From: Eutypella sp. D-1
Lineage: Eukaryota > Ascomycota > Sordariomycetes > Xylariales > Diatrypaceae
DNA: 64,000 nucleotides
Assembly (NCBI GenBank): GCA_023313575.1
Contig: JAJTTP010000001.1
Coordinates: 1-64,000 of the forward strand
Reading direction: 5' to 3'
The position numbers and the translations under genes were made by a program. The notes under the pieces were generated by a model, which did not search any database, was not told the origin of the DNA, and worked only from the letters and a program-made list of their open reading frames with translations. Shown here piece by piece: positions 25,063-37,050 of the stretch; position 1 is the first letter of the stretch, and every line of letters starts with the position of its first letter.

Positions 25063-27000
25063 TTTATCGGTAGTAAAATATTTATATATAAAAAAAAATG
25101 GTTAAAAAGGATTTTTTAAAATTATCGCGGTTATTAATAAAAACGTAACGGTAAATTTAAAAATAATAAAAGGTATAATAACTTTCCGAAGCTTATACGT
25201 TAAATTTTATACTTAATTAAAAAAAGTCCTTATTTAAAAAAAGCTAATAATTACTTTTAACGAAATTAAAATAATATAAATAAACTTTTAATATGTTAAT
25301 ATTAAAAAAAAATAATAAGGTATTTATATTTAAATTAAGGGTAAACGGGAAAATTATAATACCGGGAAAACCGTTTAAAGCTTTTAATTTTGAAAAATTA
25401 AACGCTTTATTCGAAAAAAGTATCTTATAACCTAAAATATATAACGCCGTTATATACCGAAACATAATAATTTTTAAATTAAAAATAATCCGTAAAATAA
25501 AAAGTAAAAACATTTTATCGTTATATAAGAAATTACGGCTAATTATTTAAAGTTATAAAAACCCCGATAAAACTATTATTATAATTTACGTATTTATTAT
25601 TTAATAAATTAATTAACGCCTTATTTTAATAATTGCTTTTACTTTATAACTTAAAAGGATAAAAATTATAATCCGAGATATTATAATAGCTTATATTTAA
25701 TTTAAAACGCCGATATAACGAATTATCTTTATACAATTACTTATTAAGTTAAAAAATAAATACCCCGAAAAAAAGTTATTATATATTATTAAATTATTAT
25801 ACGGATTTATAAAATTAGGCACTTATTAATTTAAAACTTCTTTATAATATTATTAACGGGAATTATATATAAAATTATTAGTATTTAATTTTTATTTATT
25901 AATATCGGATTTAAGATTATTCGGTATCACGGGATTTTAAATAAATAATATATTTAATATCGGCATTATAAACTTTTTTACTTTAAAAAATAAAGCATTT
26001 ACCGAAATAAGAATTAAAACACGATTATAAAAAATATTAAAAAATAGGTTAATTAAAAACTTTAACGGCTTACGAATTATTATTTACGAATATAAAATAT
26101 TTATTATATAAAAAGGATAAAACGAAAAATTAAAACCTTTAAATTTAAAAGCACCTCCCCCGGAATTAATAAAAAAGTACGTTAAATAATAAGCATAAAA
26201 AACTTATATTCTTTTCAATTATTAATTAAAAGCTGTTTTCGATTATTTTACGGCGGTATAATATATTAAACCCGGCCTTAAAAGAATTAAAATATTAAAT
26301 GTTAAAATTAAATAATAAATAAATAATAAAAACCGCGGGCTTATATACGTTAAGTTAAAGCTTAAAAAATTAAAATTATATATTTTTATCGATAGTTTAT
26401 TCGTTAATAATAAGGATATAAATTCGTAAATCGGTTATATTATCGTTTTAAATAATAAAAAAATAAAGGATTACGATAATAAGCTTAATATTAAAAGTAA
26501 TATCATTTATTAATTGTTTATTAAGTATAAACGCGTTATACGTAACGTTTTAGCTAATAGAATATATAACATAGTTTAAAAATTCGATATAAGCTATATT
26601 ATTTATTACACGTTAAATATTATCCTAACCCGATTATTACTTTTTTATACCTTATTAGTTTTATATATTAACTTTTTCTTTTTATATTAATATTTAATAT
26701 AATTAAGTAATATTAATAAAAAAAGATTAAGAATCGATTTAATAACGTTATAATAATCGTATAAAAATAAGGAAATTAATAATATTCGATAACTCCACGG
26801 CATTTATAACCTTGCCGATACCATAATAAAGGCCACCTTTAATAAGGTTATAAAAACGTTTATCGAAAATAATTAAATGGTTTTAAAACTGGAAAAATAG
26901 GTAAAACGGGAATAATATTATTAATATTTATTACTTAATTATTTATTTACTTTCCATAACGTTTCGTAATTAATAGGTTACGAAAAAGAAATTAAATAAA
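25063..27000 (+). pseudogene. Copia copy 1 reverse transcriptase and RNase H remnant
   Basis: After the nested element the copia frame resumes. KVFIFKLRVNGKI and KPFKAFNFEKLNALFEKSIL occur at 25310-25430; NPDKTIIIIYVF and RLILIIAF at 25560-25650; IKLLYGFIKLGTYWFKT at about 25785-25840. These match the reverse transcriptase of fungal Ty1/copia elements (LYG, Y-F- -L). The 89-residue minus-strand frame at 25244-25513 is only the antisense of this region. Confidence 0.75.
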
Positions 27001-27199
27001 TATTAATTATTAATAGTTATTAATATGGACCTATATATTAATAAAAAGTACCTATATATTTATTTTCCGTTTATATAAAGATACGGGCTTTGCCCGTATC
27101 CCTTTTAAATAAATAGATAGACCTTAAACCAGAATATAACACCAGTTTTACCAACTTTTTTATTGTTATCTCTTTCCTTTACGTACGTACCTACCAACA
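27001..27199 (+). repeat. Copia copy 1, 3' LTR
   Basis: 199 bp. The first 70 bp are heavily RIPed (TATTAATTATTAATA), whereas the end is intact (GATACGGGCTTTGCCCGTATC hairpin, CGTACGTACCTACCAACA). This is the mirror image of the pattern in the 5' LTR. Confidence 0.92.
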
Positions 27200-27546
27200 G
27201 AAACACTTATGAAGCAGGATGTATTATATAATTTGTTTAATCCACCTTTCAAATCCGCGTGTATTCCTTATAGCCTTTTGCGCTGACCAGCCTTTTGTTG
27301 AAATGGAGTATATGACTTGATTGATTTTTAAGGTTCAGCTATTCTAGATAGTAGGAGGAAGACGTCCCTTATATACATTGTGACCTCAGTCTTGACACTG
27401 AACTTCAACACTTTTCTCGTCGCTTCTGGTCGGTGCTCGGGTTTACTCTGCCCCCTTCATTTAACATCCGGTACCGCGATCGGGTAATGCTATTCGTGTC
27501 CTTAATGATCCAACCTCCGGTCACGGGGGTGGCCTTCCGGCATAAG
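27200..27546. other. Unique host DNA between the two copia copies
   Basis: 347 bp of ordinary, un-RIPed composition. It begins with the GAAAC duplication of copy 1 and ends with the ATAAG duplication of copy 2. No gene is seen. It is the only remaining piece of the original locus between 14202 and 34480. Confidence 0.85.
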
Positions 27547-27745
27547 TGTTGGTAGGTACGTACGTAAGGGAAAGAGATAACAGTATAAAAGGTGGTGAGA
27601 CTAGTGTTATATTTTAGTTTAAGGTTTATTTATTTATTTAAAAAGAATACGGGCTTTGCCCGTATCCTTATATAAACGGGAGATAAGTATATAGGTATAT
27701 CTTATTAATATATAAGTTTATACCAATAACTCTTAATAATTAATA
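27547..27745 (-). repeat. Copia copy 2, 3' LTR
   Basis: It begins (as read on +) TGTTGGTAGGTACGTACG and carries the cgggctttgcccg hairpin near 27653. The outer part is intact and the inner end is RIPed (TTAATAATTAATA). Confidence 0.9.
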
Positions 27746-27799
27746 TTTATTTTATTTTTTTTCGTAATTAAATAATTATAAAATATTATTAAAATAAAA

Positions 27800-30000
27800 A
27801 ATAATTAAATAATAAACGTTAATAATATTACTCCCGTTTTACTTATCCTTTTAGTTTTAAAATAATTTCTTTATTTTTATAAAATTATTTTAATACCATT
27901 AAATCGATTATTAACCTTTTTTTATTAATACTGTTTATTTATACCAGGTATTAATATAAAAGAAAAATTAATATATAAAACTAATAAAGCCCGGGGAAAT
28001 AAAAAATACGTTAAAATAATATGTAACGTATAATATAAAACGTATGTTATATTAAAACTTTAAACTATTTTATATATTTTATTAATTAAAACGTTATAAA
28101 TAACGCATTTATATTTAATAAATAATTAATAAATAAATTATTAACGAAAATATATAACTTTAATTGAATAAGGTTTAATTCGATATAATTAAATCCGTAA
28201 TCCTTATTATTCATTTATTATTTAATTTTAACGTTTAATATTTTAACGTTTTTAAAACCGGGCGTAACGTATTATATTACCGTAAAATAATCGAATACGG
28301 CCTTTAATTAATAAATAGAAAAGATATAAACTCCGTATCCTTATTATTTAATATATTTTTTATTAACTCCGGGGAAAGTATTTTTAAATTTAAAAGTTTT
28401 AACTTTTCGGTTTAGTTTTTTTATATAATAAATACTTTATATTTACGGACGATAATTTATAAACTGTTAAAAGTTTCGGTCGATCCGTTTTTTAATATTT
28501 TTTATAACCGTGCTTTAATCTTTATTTTATTAAATATTTCGTTTTTTAAAGCTAAAAAGTTTATAATACCGATATTAAAAATATTTTTATTTAAAATACC
28601 GTAATCCCGAATAGTTTTAAATCCGATATTAATAAATAAAAATTAAATATTAATAACTTTATATATAATTTTTATTAATAATATTATAACTACGTTTTAA
28701 ATTAATAAATATTAAATTCCGTAAAATTATATAATAGTTTAACGATACGTAATAACGTTTTTTCGAGGTATTTATTTTTTAATTTAATAAATAATTATAG
28801 AAAGAAAGTCCGTTATATCGGCGTTTTAAATTAAGTATAAGCTATAATAATATTTTATATTATAACCTTTATTTTTTTAAACCTTAAAATAAAAGCTATT
28901 ATTAAAATAAAACGTTAATTAATTTATTAAATAATAAATGCGTAAATTATAATAAAAGTTTTATTAAGATTTCCGTAACTTTAATAATTAATTATAATTT
29001 TTTATATAATAATAACATATTTTTACTTTTTATTTTACGAAGTATTATTAATTTAAAAATTATTATATTTTAATATATAATAATATTATATATTTTAGGT
29101 TATAAAATGCCTTTTTCGAATAAAACGTTTAATTTTTTAAAATCGAAAGCTTCGAATAATCTTCTTAATATTATAATGGTTTTATTTGCTTTTAGTTTAA
29201 ATATTAACGCCTTATTATTTGTTTTTAATATTAACGTATTAAAAATTTATCCGTATTATTTTAATCTTTCCGTTAACGATTATTATTAACTTTTTTAAAA
29301 TAAATATTTTTTTAATTAAATATAAAATTTAATATATAAATTACGGAAAGTTATTATATTTTTTATTACTTTTAAATTTACCGTTACGTTTTTATTAATA
29401 ACCGTAATAATTTTAAAAGTTTTTTTTTACCTTTTTTATATATATATATATAAGCATTTCGTTACTTTATAAGAAAGAGTTTAAAAAAGCTTTTTACGTA
29501 TTCGGGCCATTTTTAATATTTAACGCATTTTAAACCGATTTTTATACCTTAATCTTTTTAATTTCCGTTATAACCTTTTATATTACTTAAACGTTTTAAA
29601 TTTATATAAAAATAAAAAACAAATTTATATTAATTTAAAAATAAGCTTTAAATATTAATAAAATAAATATAAAGCCGTTAAAGTTAATTATATTATTAAT
29701 TACTTTTATTATTATTTATAAATATAATAATTTTATAAGCTTTACGTATAAAACTATAATATTTTTCCATTTTACCGATAAATTAATATGCCTTTATTAA
29801 TATTTAATAATAAATAATTCCGATAAAACATACCTTATTACGGAACTCGGTATTATCGAAATTTATATTAACGTCGTAAATAATAATATCCGGGGGTTTT
29901 AAATATATTTTATATTTCTTTAACTAATATATTCTTTATAAAGCATATTATTTAAAATCCGGTAATTACGTTAATAATATAAAAGATAAGTTTTTTATTT
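27800..30000 (-). pseudogene. Copia copy 2 integrase and reverse transcriptase remnant
   Basis: On the minus strand this region is the uninterrupted counterpart of copy 1 (integrase core at about 29900-29750, RT at about 29290-28600). It shows what copy 1 looked like before the gypsy insertion. The 60-residue + strand frame at 29107-29289 is the antisense of the RT block and matches the antisense frame of copy 1. Confidence 0.7.
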
Positions 30001-30342
30001 AAATATATTATATTAATAATTATTTTAAAGTTAAGGTTTACCTTTAAATCCTTTAAATTAAATTTAAACCTTTAAAATAAACGGTTTTTAATTTAATAAT
30101 AATAATAAAATTTATTAATTTTTTTAAAAATATTAATCTCGATATCGTATTTTATTTTATTTAAAAGGTTATATAATTTATTAATAAATAAATATTTAAA
30201 ACGTATATAAATCTTACGTAATTTTATTTCCGTAAAATAAATAATATCGTTAAATTTAAATTATAAATATTTTTATTTTCGGGTAACGTTAATTATTACG
30301 TTATTTTTACCGATTAATTAATTAATAACGTTATTAAAATAT

Positions 30343-30774
30343 TGTTATGACCGGTCGGACCATTGGGCCGAGTGGGGCTAACATAATAAAAAAAGATCCC
30401 TAACTCCAGTTCTGGAGAAGGAGATAGCCACATTAAAGTAAGCCATATACGTTACACGATTAAAAAAGATCGGTTAAATCGGTAATAATCTTAACGATGT
30501 TAAAACATTATATTTAAATACGATCTTAACGATTTAATAATAACTATACATTTTAATATTAAAAATAAAAAATATAAAAAATATATAATTACGTTTATTA
30601 CCTTTTTTTTAAATAGTTTTTAAGCTTACCAGTTTATAATATAACTTGGTTATTTAAAACATTTTTCTTTTTATTATTACCAAATGTGATTATTTATTAT
30701 TTAAAACCCTTAGCATTCCTGTTAACATAAACCCCTTAACTGCATTAATAGTTAGGAATAAACCGGCCGTTATA
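30343..30774 (+). mobile_element. Solo LTR, gypsy family A (subfamily A2), in copia copy 2
   Basis: It starts TGTTATGACCGGTCGG and ends CCGTTATA, with a perfect duplication AATAT (30338-30342, 30775-30779). The 5' half differs from A1 (CCGGTCGGACCATTGGGCC instead of CCTGGTCAGG), while the 3' half is shared. Confidence 0.9.
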
Positions 30775-32773
30775 AATATATACCGAATCGATTTATATTT
30801 TTAATTAATATTAAAAATAAAGTATTTATTTTTATTATATAAAAATTAATTTAGCCGAAAAAAGTATTAACCTAAATTATATCGAATAATTTAATACGGG
30901 GTTTATTTTTAAAACGGATATTAGCTTTTGTTATACGAATTTTATTTATTTGTAACCGTTAATTAAGGTATTCTTTTCTTAAAATAAAACATTATTTTTT
31001 CCCGGTAATAAATATTTTAGCCGTATTTATATCCGGCATAATTCTTTAAAATTTGTTTTTAATATATTTATTTAAAATAAATATAATATCGGAAATATTA
31101 TTTTTTATAATCGGTAAAACAAAATCGATTCGATATTAAAAAGGTTAATTAAATAAATAAATAACCGTAAAATATTACCTATTACCCGAATAATTAAAAT
31201 ATTTCGCGGTATTCTTTTTTTATATTTTAAAACAGGTTTATTTTTTTGTACTTAACGAAAAAAATAGCATAATTATTACGACGGGATACCTTTTTAACAT
31301 TTTATTATACTTTTATTTTTTTACTTTTTTATTTTAAATATTTAATAAATTAATATTTTTCTTTTTTATATATTTAGCATTTACGTTTTTATTATCGGTC
31401 GGGTTTCTTTTATTTTTAATAATATTTCCTGTTTTTATCGTTTCGGTAATATTTACGGTCGACGTAAAAAGTATTATTATTATTATTATTATTATTACTG
31501 TTATTTTTATTAATTATATACTAATTAGTTTTTTTTATAATTTTATAAATATTAATTAAAGCCCACAATTTATTTATTAAGTTTTTAAAATAAATAATAA
31601 ATTCGAAAAAAGCATATTAAAGCTAAAACATTATACGGTAAGCTCGGTATATAACGGTTATTAATTATTATTTTTTTCGAAATTCGGGCCTTAATAATTT
31701 TTAATATAAAAAAAGTTTATTAAATATAATTTAAAACATTTTTAAATTATTTTTGCCGGCGTTTTTAACTTTAATATTAAAAAAGATCGTAAAAATTAAT
31801 TATGATAATATTAAAATTTATTTTATTCGGTATTAAAATAACGTTTTATAATAAAATATATATCGGTAAATATTAAATAATAAAAAACGTTATAAAAAAA
31901 TATAATATTATACGTTTTAATAAAATAATTAAAAATATAACATAAAATTACGTTTATCGGATATTATTAATATAATATATATTAAAAAAGAATCGGAACT
32001 TATTTTTTAAAATATCGTAAAACTTTTTTATATAATTATTTTTTTTATTTTAAGCTTTTTTTAAATTATTTTACGATAATTAATAAATATAATTTATTCG
32101 GGATTTTAATTAATAAAATAACGTAATAAATTTATTCCTATTAATTATTAATAAATATTAAGGTCCGATTTAATAATAAATTAAGTTTTAAAATAAACTT
32201 AAATACCGTTTAATAAAAAGAATTATAACTTTTTAAAGTTTTGATAAGCCCCGGTTTTTTATTTAAAGTAATTAACGGGGGAAAAAGAAAAAAAAGGTAA
32301 TATTAAAAGCTAATATTTTTTAAATTATTTAACTTTTATAATATACGGGTTAATTTAAATTTTTTAAAAAAGGACGGTCCGGTTATCCTTTTTTATTATT
32401 AAATATAATTATTTAAAAAGTTATTAATATTATTTTATTTATAAAAAAAGGTAATTTAATATACCCGGGTAAAACGGGTAAATCGGATAACCGTAAAAAT
32501 ATTTAAGTTAAAAATATTTTAAATAAAGGTATTAATATAGGTATTTTAAATTAATATTTCCGGGACAAAGTTATATAAATTAAATAAAAAAGGGTTATAT
32601 TATTTATACGGAAAAAAGTTATTACGTAAACGAAAAAAGTTAAAATTAAACCTGTTTAAAAAATAAAAAAGTATTAAATACCGAAAAAATGTTAATTACC
32701 GAAAAGATATTAATTACCGAAAAAACGTTAAACATTATTAAAATATTTAATATTTTATAAGGTTTTAAACGTT

Positions 32774-33206
32774 TGTTATGACCGGTCGGGCCATTGGGCC
32801 TAGTGGGGCTAAACATAATAAGAAAAGATCCCTGACTTAAGTTCTGGAAAAAGAGACAGCCACACTAAAGTAAGCTATATGCGCCACACGACTAAAAAGG
32901 ATCGGTTGGATCGGTAATGATCTTAATAATATTGGATCGTTATACTCGAATGCGATCTTAACGATCTAACAGTAACCATACATTCCAGTGTTAGGAATAA
33001 AGGATATAAATAATATATAGTTACGTTTATTACCTCTTTTTTAAATAATTTTTAAGCTTACTAGTTTATAATATAACTTAATTACTTAAAGCACCCTTCT
33101 TTTTATTATCACCAAACGTAATTACTTATTGCTTAAAACCCCCAGCATTCCTGCTAACATAAACCCCTCGACTGGACTAATAGTTAGGAATAGACCAGCC
33201 GTCACA
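32774..33206 (+). mobile_element. Solo LTR, gypsy family A (subfamily A2), in copia copy 2
   Basis: It starts TGTTATGACCGGTCGGGCC and ends CCGTCACA, with a perfect duplication ACGTT (32769-32773, 33207-33211). It is noticeably less RIPed than the copia DNA around it, so it is probably the younger insertion. Confidence 0.92.
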
Positions 33207-34281
33207 ACGTTCCGGGTTAAAACTTGGATTAATAATATATAATTAATCCGGGGTAAAAATTTATTAAAAAAAGAATTTTATTAAAAACGTATTTTAAAAA
33301 TTGCCGTAAAGGGTTAAATAATAAAATAAACAGGGTTATTATTTTATATAGCTTAATTTATACTATTAAAGTTTTTAATTAATTATTTTAAAACGGTTAA
33401 TATTAAAGTTTACCGGATAGTTTTATAAATATTTTCAACCGAATAATAGAATATATAAATAATTTATAAAATTATAAATAAATTAATCCGTATTTTATAT
33501 TATAAACCGATACTTTTTATATTAATATATAAAGCTATTTATTTATAACTGTTTTAAACTTAATAAATTCCTATTTTAAAACTTATTATTAAGTAATAAA
33601 ATTAATTAACCTAATTATAAAGTTTACGTTATTTTTTTAACGTATACATTTTATTATATTAGTATTATTTTTAAAACAAACCGGAACTATTTAAATATAA
33701 CCTCGAAATTTATTTTTATAAATCCCCGAAAATGGTTTTAATATTTATTAAACGTTTTTTCCGTCGTTCGGTTAATATTAAAGCGGTTATCGGTTATTTT
33801 AAAATTATCGAAAATAAATAATATTTATATAACCTTTTATTTAAAAATAATTTATTAAAAATCGATTTCCGTTTATTTTATAACCGTAAAATTAAATATT
33901 TAAATTAATAATACCGTACGTTTTAAAATAAAGTTAAAAAACCGAGTAAAAATATTTATATTTTCCCGTTAAACGGTTTTTTTTTATTTATAACTTTATT
34001 TAAAAGTTTTCTTTTCCGTAAAGTTATTTTTTAATAGCTTTAAATAATGGTCCGGTTTATTATTAATTATCCGATATAATAAGTGGTTTTAAAAACGGTA
34101 ACGATAATAATATTTATAATAATAATAAAAAAAGGTTATTATCTGTTATAAAAATAAACGGGGGAAAATAATAATAAAAATTTATTAATAATATTAATAC
34201 GAAAATTTTTTTAAATTATTACGATAATAACTTTTTAACCTTATTAATTTATGTTATTAATTATTTAATAATATTAATTAA

Positions 34282-34479
34282 TATTAATAAATACGTACGT
34301 AAAGAAAAAAAATAATAGTATAAAAATGGTAAAACTGGTATTATATTTTGGTTTAAAGTTTATTTATTTATTTAAAAAGGATATGGGCAAAGCCCGTATC
34401 TTTATATAAACGGGAGATAAGTACATAGGTACATCCTACTGGTATGTGGGTCCATACCAGTGACCACTAATAACCAACA
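34282..34479 (-). repeat. Copia copy 2, 5' LTR
   Basis: The outer (right) 100 bp are intact, ending GACCACTAATAACCAACA. The inner end is RIPed (TATTAATAAATACGTACG). Confidence 0.9.
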
Positions 34480-35014
34480 ATAAGTAGTAAGCAGTTCGTC
34501 AAGAACAACTAGGTAAAATCCGTTCCGGCAGCATTCCTCATTTAGGTCCAGTCTAGTTTATTCGTATTGCTACATGTAACGGAACCGAAACAACATGCCA
34601 GGAAACTCGACTCTTGTCGGTTCTTGGAGTGCTATATCCAATCAAATAGTACTCAACCAGCATTCAGAGTGTCTTCCCTGTCACCGTCTCTAATGCCCGT
34701 TAGGATACGCCGGATCGGGAAGGTCGCTTGACTATTATAGGTTCTCCACATAAATCTGTCCCCGCAAGCTTCTGCAGGTCCCTCGGTCGAGCCACATTCG
34801 TACGGCGGAGTCCATACTTTAAGGGCTAACCGCGCCGACTGTAACTCGGCAAAACTGGTTTTCATCGTTGCAGCAATGCCTCCACCGCCTGATGGTGTAT
34901 ATATTAAAGAAGAATCCGCTTCACGCGGATGATTCATGCTCCATTGTCCTTGTCCTTTGCCCCTCCCTTTCTGTGAATGCGTTCTGGTCGAGATTAACCT
35001 CAGGGATTGCCAAG
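34480..35014. promoter_or_regulatory. Upstream region of the GH18-like gene
   Basis: Ordinary-composition DNA beginning with the ATAAG target duplication. A TATATATTA box at 34898-34906 lies about 110 bp before the chosen start codon. An upstream ATG at 34936 in another frame overlaps the main start and could act as an upstream open frame or be spliced out (a pyrimidine-rich stretch and AG precede 35007). No gene is seen in 34480-34890. Confidence 0.5.
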
Positions 35015-35926
35015 ATGTTTGGGACTATGGGAATGTATGCACTGTTGCGCGCTTGCCTGCTCAGTGTTTTACTGTCCTCCTTGGTAGATGCAGCTGGGGA
35101 GAATGTGAAGACCATCTTCCTGTTCAAGGATGTGTTGCAATCGGATACGACAGCCCTCAAGACTGCGGGCTTCGACACATTACTAATCTTCCGCATCGGC
35201 GTGCTTGAGAACGGTGATCTAGTCTACTACTCTACCGGCGATGCAGGAGAGGCCGTCGATGCTCCCGTCGTGACCGACGGCGCATATGTTGGGGGAGGCA
35301 ACCTGTCCGACAAGATCAAATCATTCAAAACAGGCACGACGAACATCAACCGGGTGGAGGTCTCACTTGTCTCGCATGATACAACCTTCCAGAACATACG
35401 CGACCTCATTGCCGCGGACGGGACGGGCTCAGACACCACCCTGTATCGGAACTTTGAGATCCTGAAGGCAGAGTGGGACCTGGATGGGTTTAACAACGAT
35501 GACGAATCGGTCTATGACATTGAGAGCACTGTAAACTTCGCGACGATGCTCGGCGAAATCGGCTATCAGTACTCCGCCGCGCCGTACACCAATGGGAACT
35601 TCTGGGCGAACGCAAAGGCCGAGATTGACGCTGCGGCGCCCGGCGTCTTTGACCGGACGTATTTGCAGTGCTATGACGGAGGCGCTGGAAATAACCCGGG
35701 GAGTTGGCAGGATGTGTTGGATATGCCGGTGATTCCGATTCTTTGGGTTATTAACGACGCTAAGCCCTCGCAAGGCAACACCGCCGAGCAAGCGCGCTCG
35801 AAGTTCTCCAATTGGAACTCCCAGTACGATGTCGCTGGTGGAGGTTACTGGAACGACTATGATATCGAGAAGATGGGTTCTTCTTATACGGAGTATGCAG
35901 AAGTTCTCACTGACATCTTCACGTAG
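35015..35926 (+). CDS. Secreted GH18-like protein
   Basis: Intronless, 303 residues from the ATG at 35015. The longer open frame to 34868 starts upstream of the TATA box, so the internal ATG is preferred; 35027 and 35033 are alternatives. The N-terminus is a signal peptide (ALLRACLLSVLLSSLVDAAG), predicting an extracellular protein. The body resembles a TIM-barrel of the glycoside hydrolase 18 type: KTIFLFKDVL early, EWDLDGFNNDDE at about 153-164 where chitinases have DG-D-D-E, YTAAPYTN-like AAPYTNGNFW, YLQCYDGGAG, and a terminal GGYWNDYDIEKMG. In the signature the middle Asp is Asn while the last Glu is kept, so activity may be altered. Similar proteins in aspergilli are often labelled 'coagulation factor 5/8 type' although no such domain is visible. 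Substrate unknown. Confidence 0.7.
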   Translation: MFGTMGMYALLRACLLSVLLSSLVDAAGENVKTIFLFKDVLQSDTTALKTAGFDTLLIFRIGVLENGDLVYYSTGDAGEAVDAPVVTDGAYVGGGNLSDKIKSFKTGTTNINRVEVSLVSHDTTFQNIRDLIAADGTGSDTTLYRNFEILKAEWDLDGFNNDDESVYDIESTVNFATMLGEIGYQYSAAPYTNGNFWANAKAEIDAAAPGVFDRTYLQCYDGGAGNNPGSWQDVLDMPVIPILWVINDAKPSQGNTAEQARSKFSNWNSQYDVAGGGYWNDYDIEKMGSSYTEYAEVLTDIFT

Positions 35927-37050
35927 AATGTGCCTCTTTCGCACATGTTACAATGGGACGATGGAATTGACATGAGAGGCTGTCGTGGAAGAAGCAAGAA
36001 AGCAGCACTCAAATGATCAAAGCAGACCCTAGTATTTACTACCTAGAATCAATCAGTGGACTTTTCGCATGACCAGGTAGACTCGGTAGGATTGACGAAG
36101 GCGCTATCTACCTTGTTGATGATATAATGCTCTACTTCAAAGCAACATGTTTCCCTTCTCCTGTTACAGCTTAAATGGAGGAGACGGAGCACGGAGGTTT
36201 CGTACGAAATTGATCTGTGAAAGTGTTACGGTACGCACCATACCGTTGCACCATCGGGGCCAAAAGATTGGTGAATGATTGCAATGGTGGCAATCATACT
36301 GGTGCTTACAGCCATATATATATATATGTGACCCCTATATAGTGACAGTGACCCCTGGTCACTATAGTGGAGAACCTATACGGGTGACCAATCCGTAACA
36401 GAAAGCTAGCCTTATTATCAGATCCCAGCCGTCCCCTGGTCGCTGCGCGATGGCGTTTATTAGAAGGCGGGTTGCCCTTTAGTTGGATACCTGACCTCCT
36501 TATCTATGATCGCTAGGGCCTCGCGTGTTTTAATCGTCATGCTTCATTGCTCAGGAATGACACATCATGAGCTACCCGTTTCATAGGACGCAGTATATCA
36601 AACAGTCTGTAATATATCGTACTTAGTATCCTATCATCTCAACTAGTTCTAACTAGGACCCAGCAGGTGCCTGCTTATTACTAGATCCCTATGGCTCATC
36701 TCAGCGAGGTATCCTACCCCTTTTGTCAGAAAAAAAAAAAAAAAAAAACTATGACCCGGGTGTACAAGTTCTGACTTTCTCTAATTGCGGGTCCAGTATC
36801 ATGAGGTCTCAAATAGACATGGTTGAGTATCTCGTCTGCTATTGTAGCGAGGCCGTTTTCGGTATCGAATACGATTTGGTGATGTGATAGCCGCGGTTCC
36901 ATTGAGACTGGATATGGGCACCACAGGTCATCGATGGACTCAAAGACAATTAGGTGTTTGCGTAACAATACGAAAGCGTCCGGTAATTTAAGCCGAGTAA
37001 TCCGTATAGGCCGACATTTAAAGAAGCTGATCTTACTACGTTTTCCAGAT
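35927..37050. other. Intergenic DNA of island 2
   Basis: No supportable gene. It contains a short (TA)n run with two GTGACCCCT copies (about 36315-36365), a 19-bp A run (36730-36748) and a minus-strand frame of 80 codons ending in that run that has no recognisable match. Composition drops to the RIPed type from about 37050. Confidence 0.5.
36730..36748 (+). repeat. A19 homopolymer
   Basis: Nineteen consecutive A bases inside otherwise ordinary DNA. It could be the 3' end of a retroposed sequence on the + strand or simple slippage. No target duplication was found. Confidence 0.7.

Larger units (their letters stand above)
14203..27199 (+). mobile_element. Ty1/copia retrotransposon, copy 1, split by a nested gypsy element
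   Basis: Two 199-bp LTRs (14203-14401, 27001-27199) begin TGTTGGTT and end CCTACCAACA. They are flanked by a perfect duplication GAAAC (14198-14202, 27200-27204). Without the nested element (18160-25057 plus its duplication) it is about 6.1 kb. Integrase precedes reverse transcriptase, the copia order. All frames are destroyed by RIP. The outer halves of both LTRs are nearly unmutated, while the inner halves are heavily converted. Confidence 0.93.
27547..34479 (-). mobile_element. Ty1/copia retrotransposon, copy 2 (inverted)
   Basis: This is the same family as 14203-27199 on the opposite strand. The 199-bp LTRs (27547-27745 and 34282-34479) are flanked by a perfect duplication ATAAG (27542-27546, 34480-34484). 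After subtracting the two solo LTRs inside (30343-30774, 32774-33206) it is about 6.05 kb, the same as copy 1. The integrase block of copy 1 (PPNIITYNAG region) recurs in reverse complement at about 29830-29900, and the RT block at about 28600-29290. All frames are lost to RIP. The outer LTR edges are intact. Confidence 0.93.

Noticed and set aside
25244..25513. 89-codon hydrophobic minus-strand frame
   Set aside because: Antisense of the copia RT remnant; its counterpart is at 29107-29289 in copy 2. The hydrophobicity comes from AT-rich codons.
27200..27546. One giant palindromic element made of both copia copies
   Set aside because: Each copy has its own LTR pair and its own distinct target duplication (GAAAC, ATAAG), so they are independent insertions that happen to be inverted.
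34653..34937. 94-codon minus-strand frame upstream of the GH18-like gene
   Set aside because: Overlaps the promoter region of the GH18-like gene and has no recognisable domain.
36726..36968. 80-codon minus-strand frame ending in poly-Phe
   Set aside because: Part is translated from the A19 run, and no family is recognised. Kept only as a remark under the intergenic entry.
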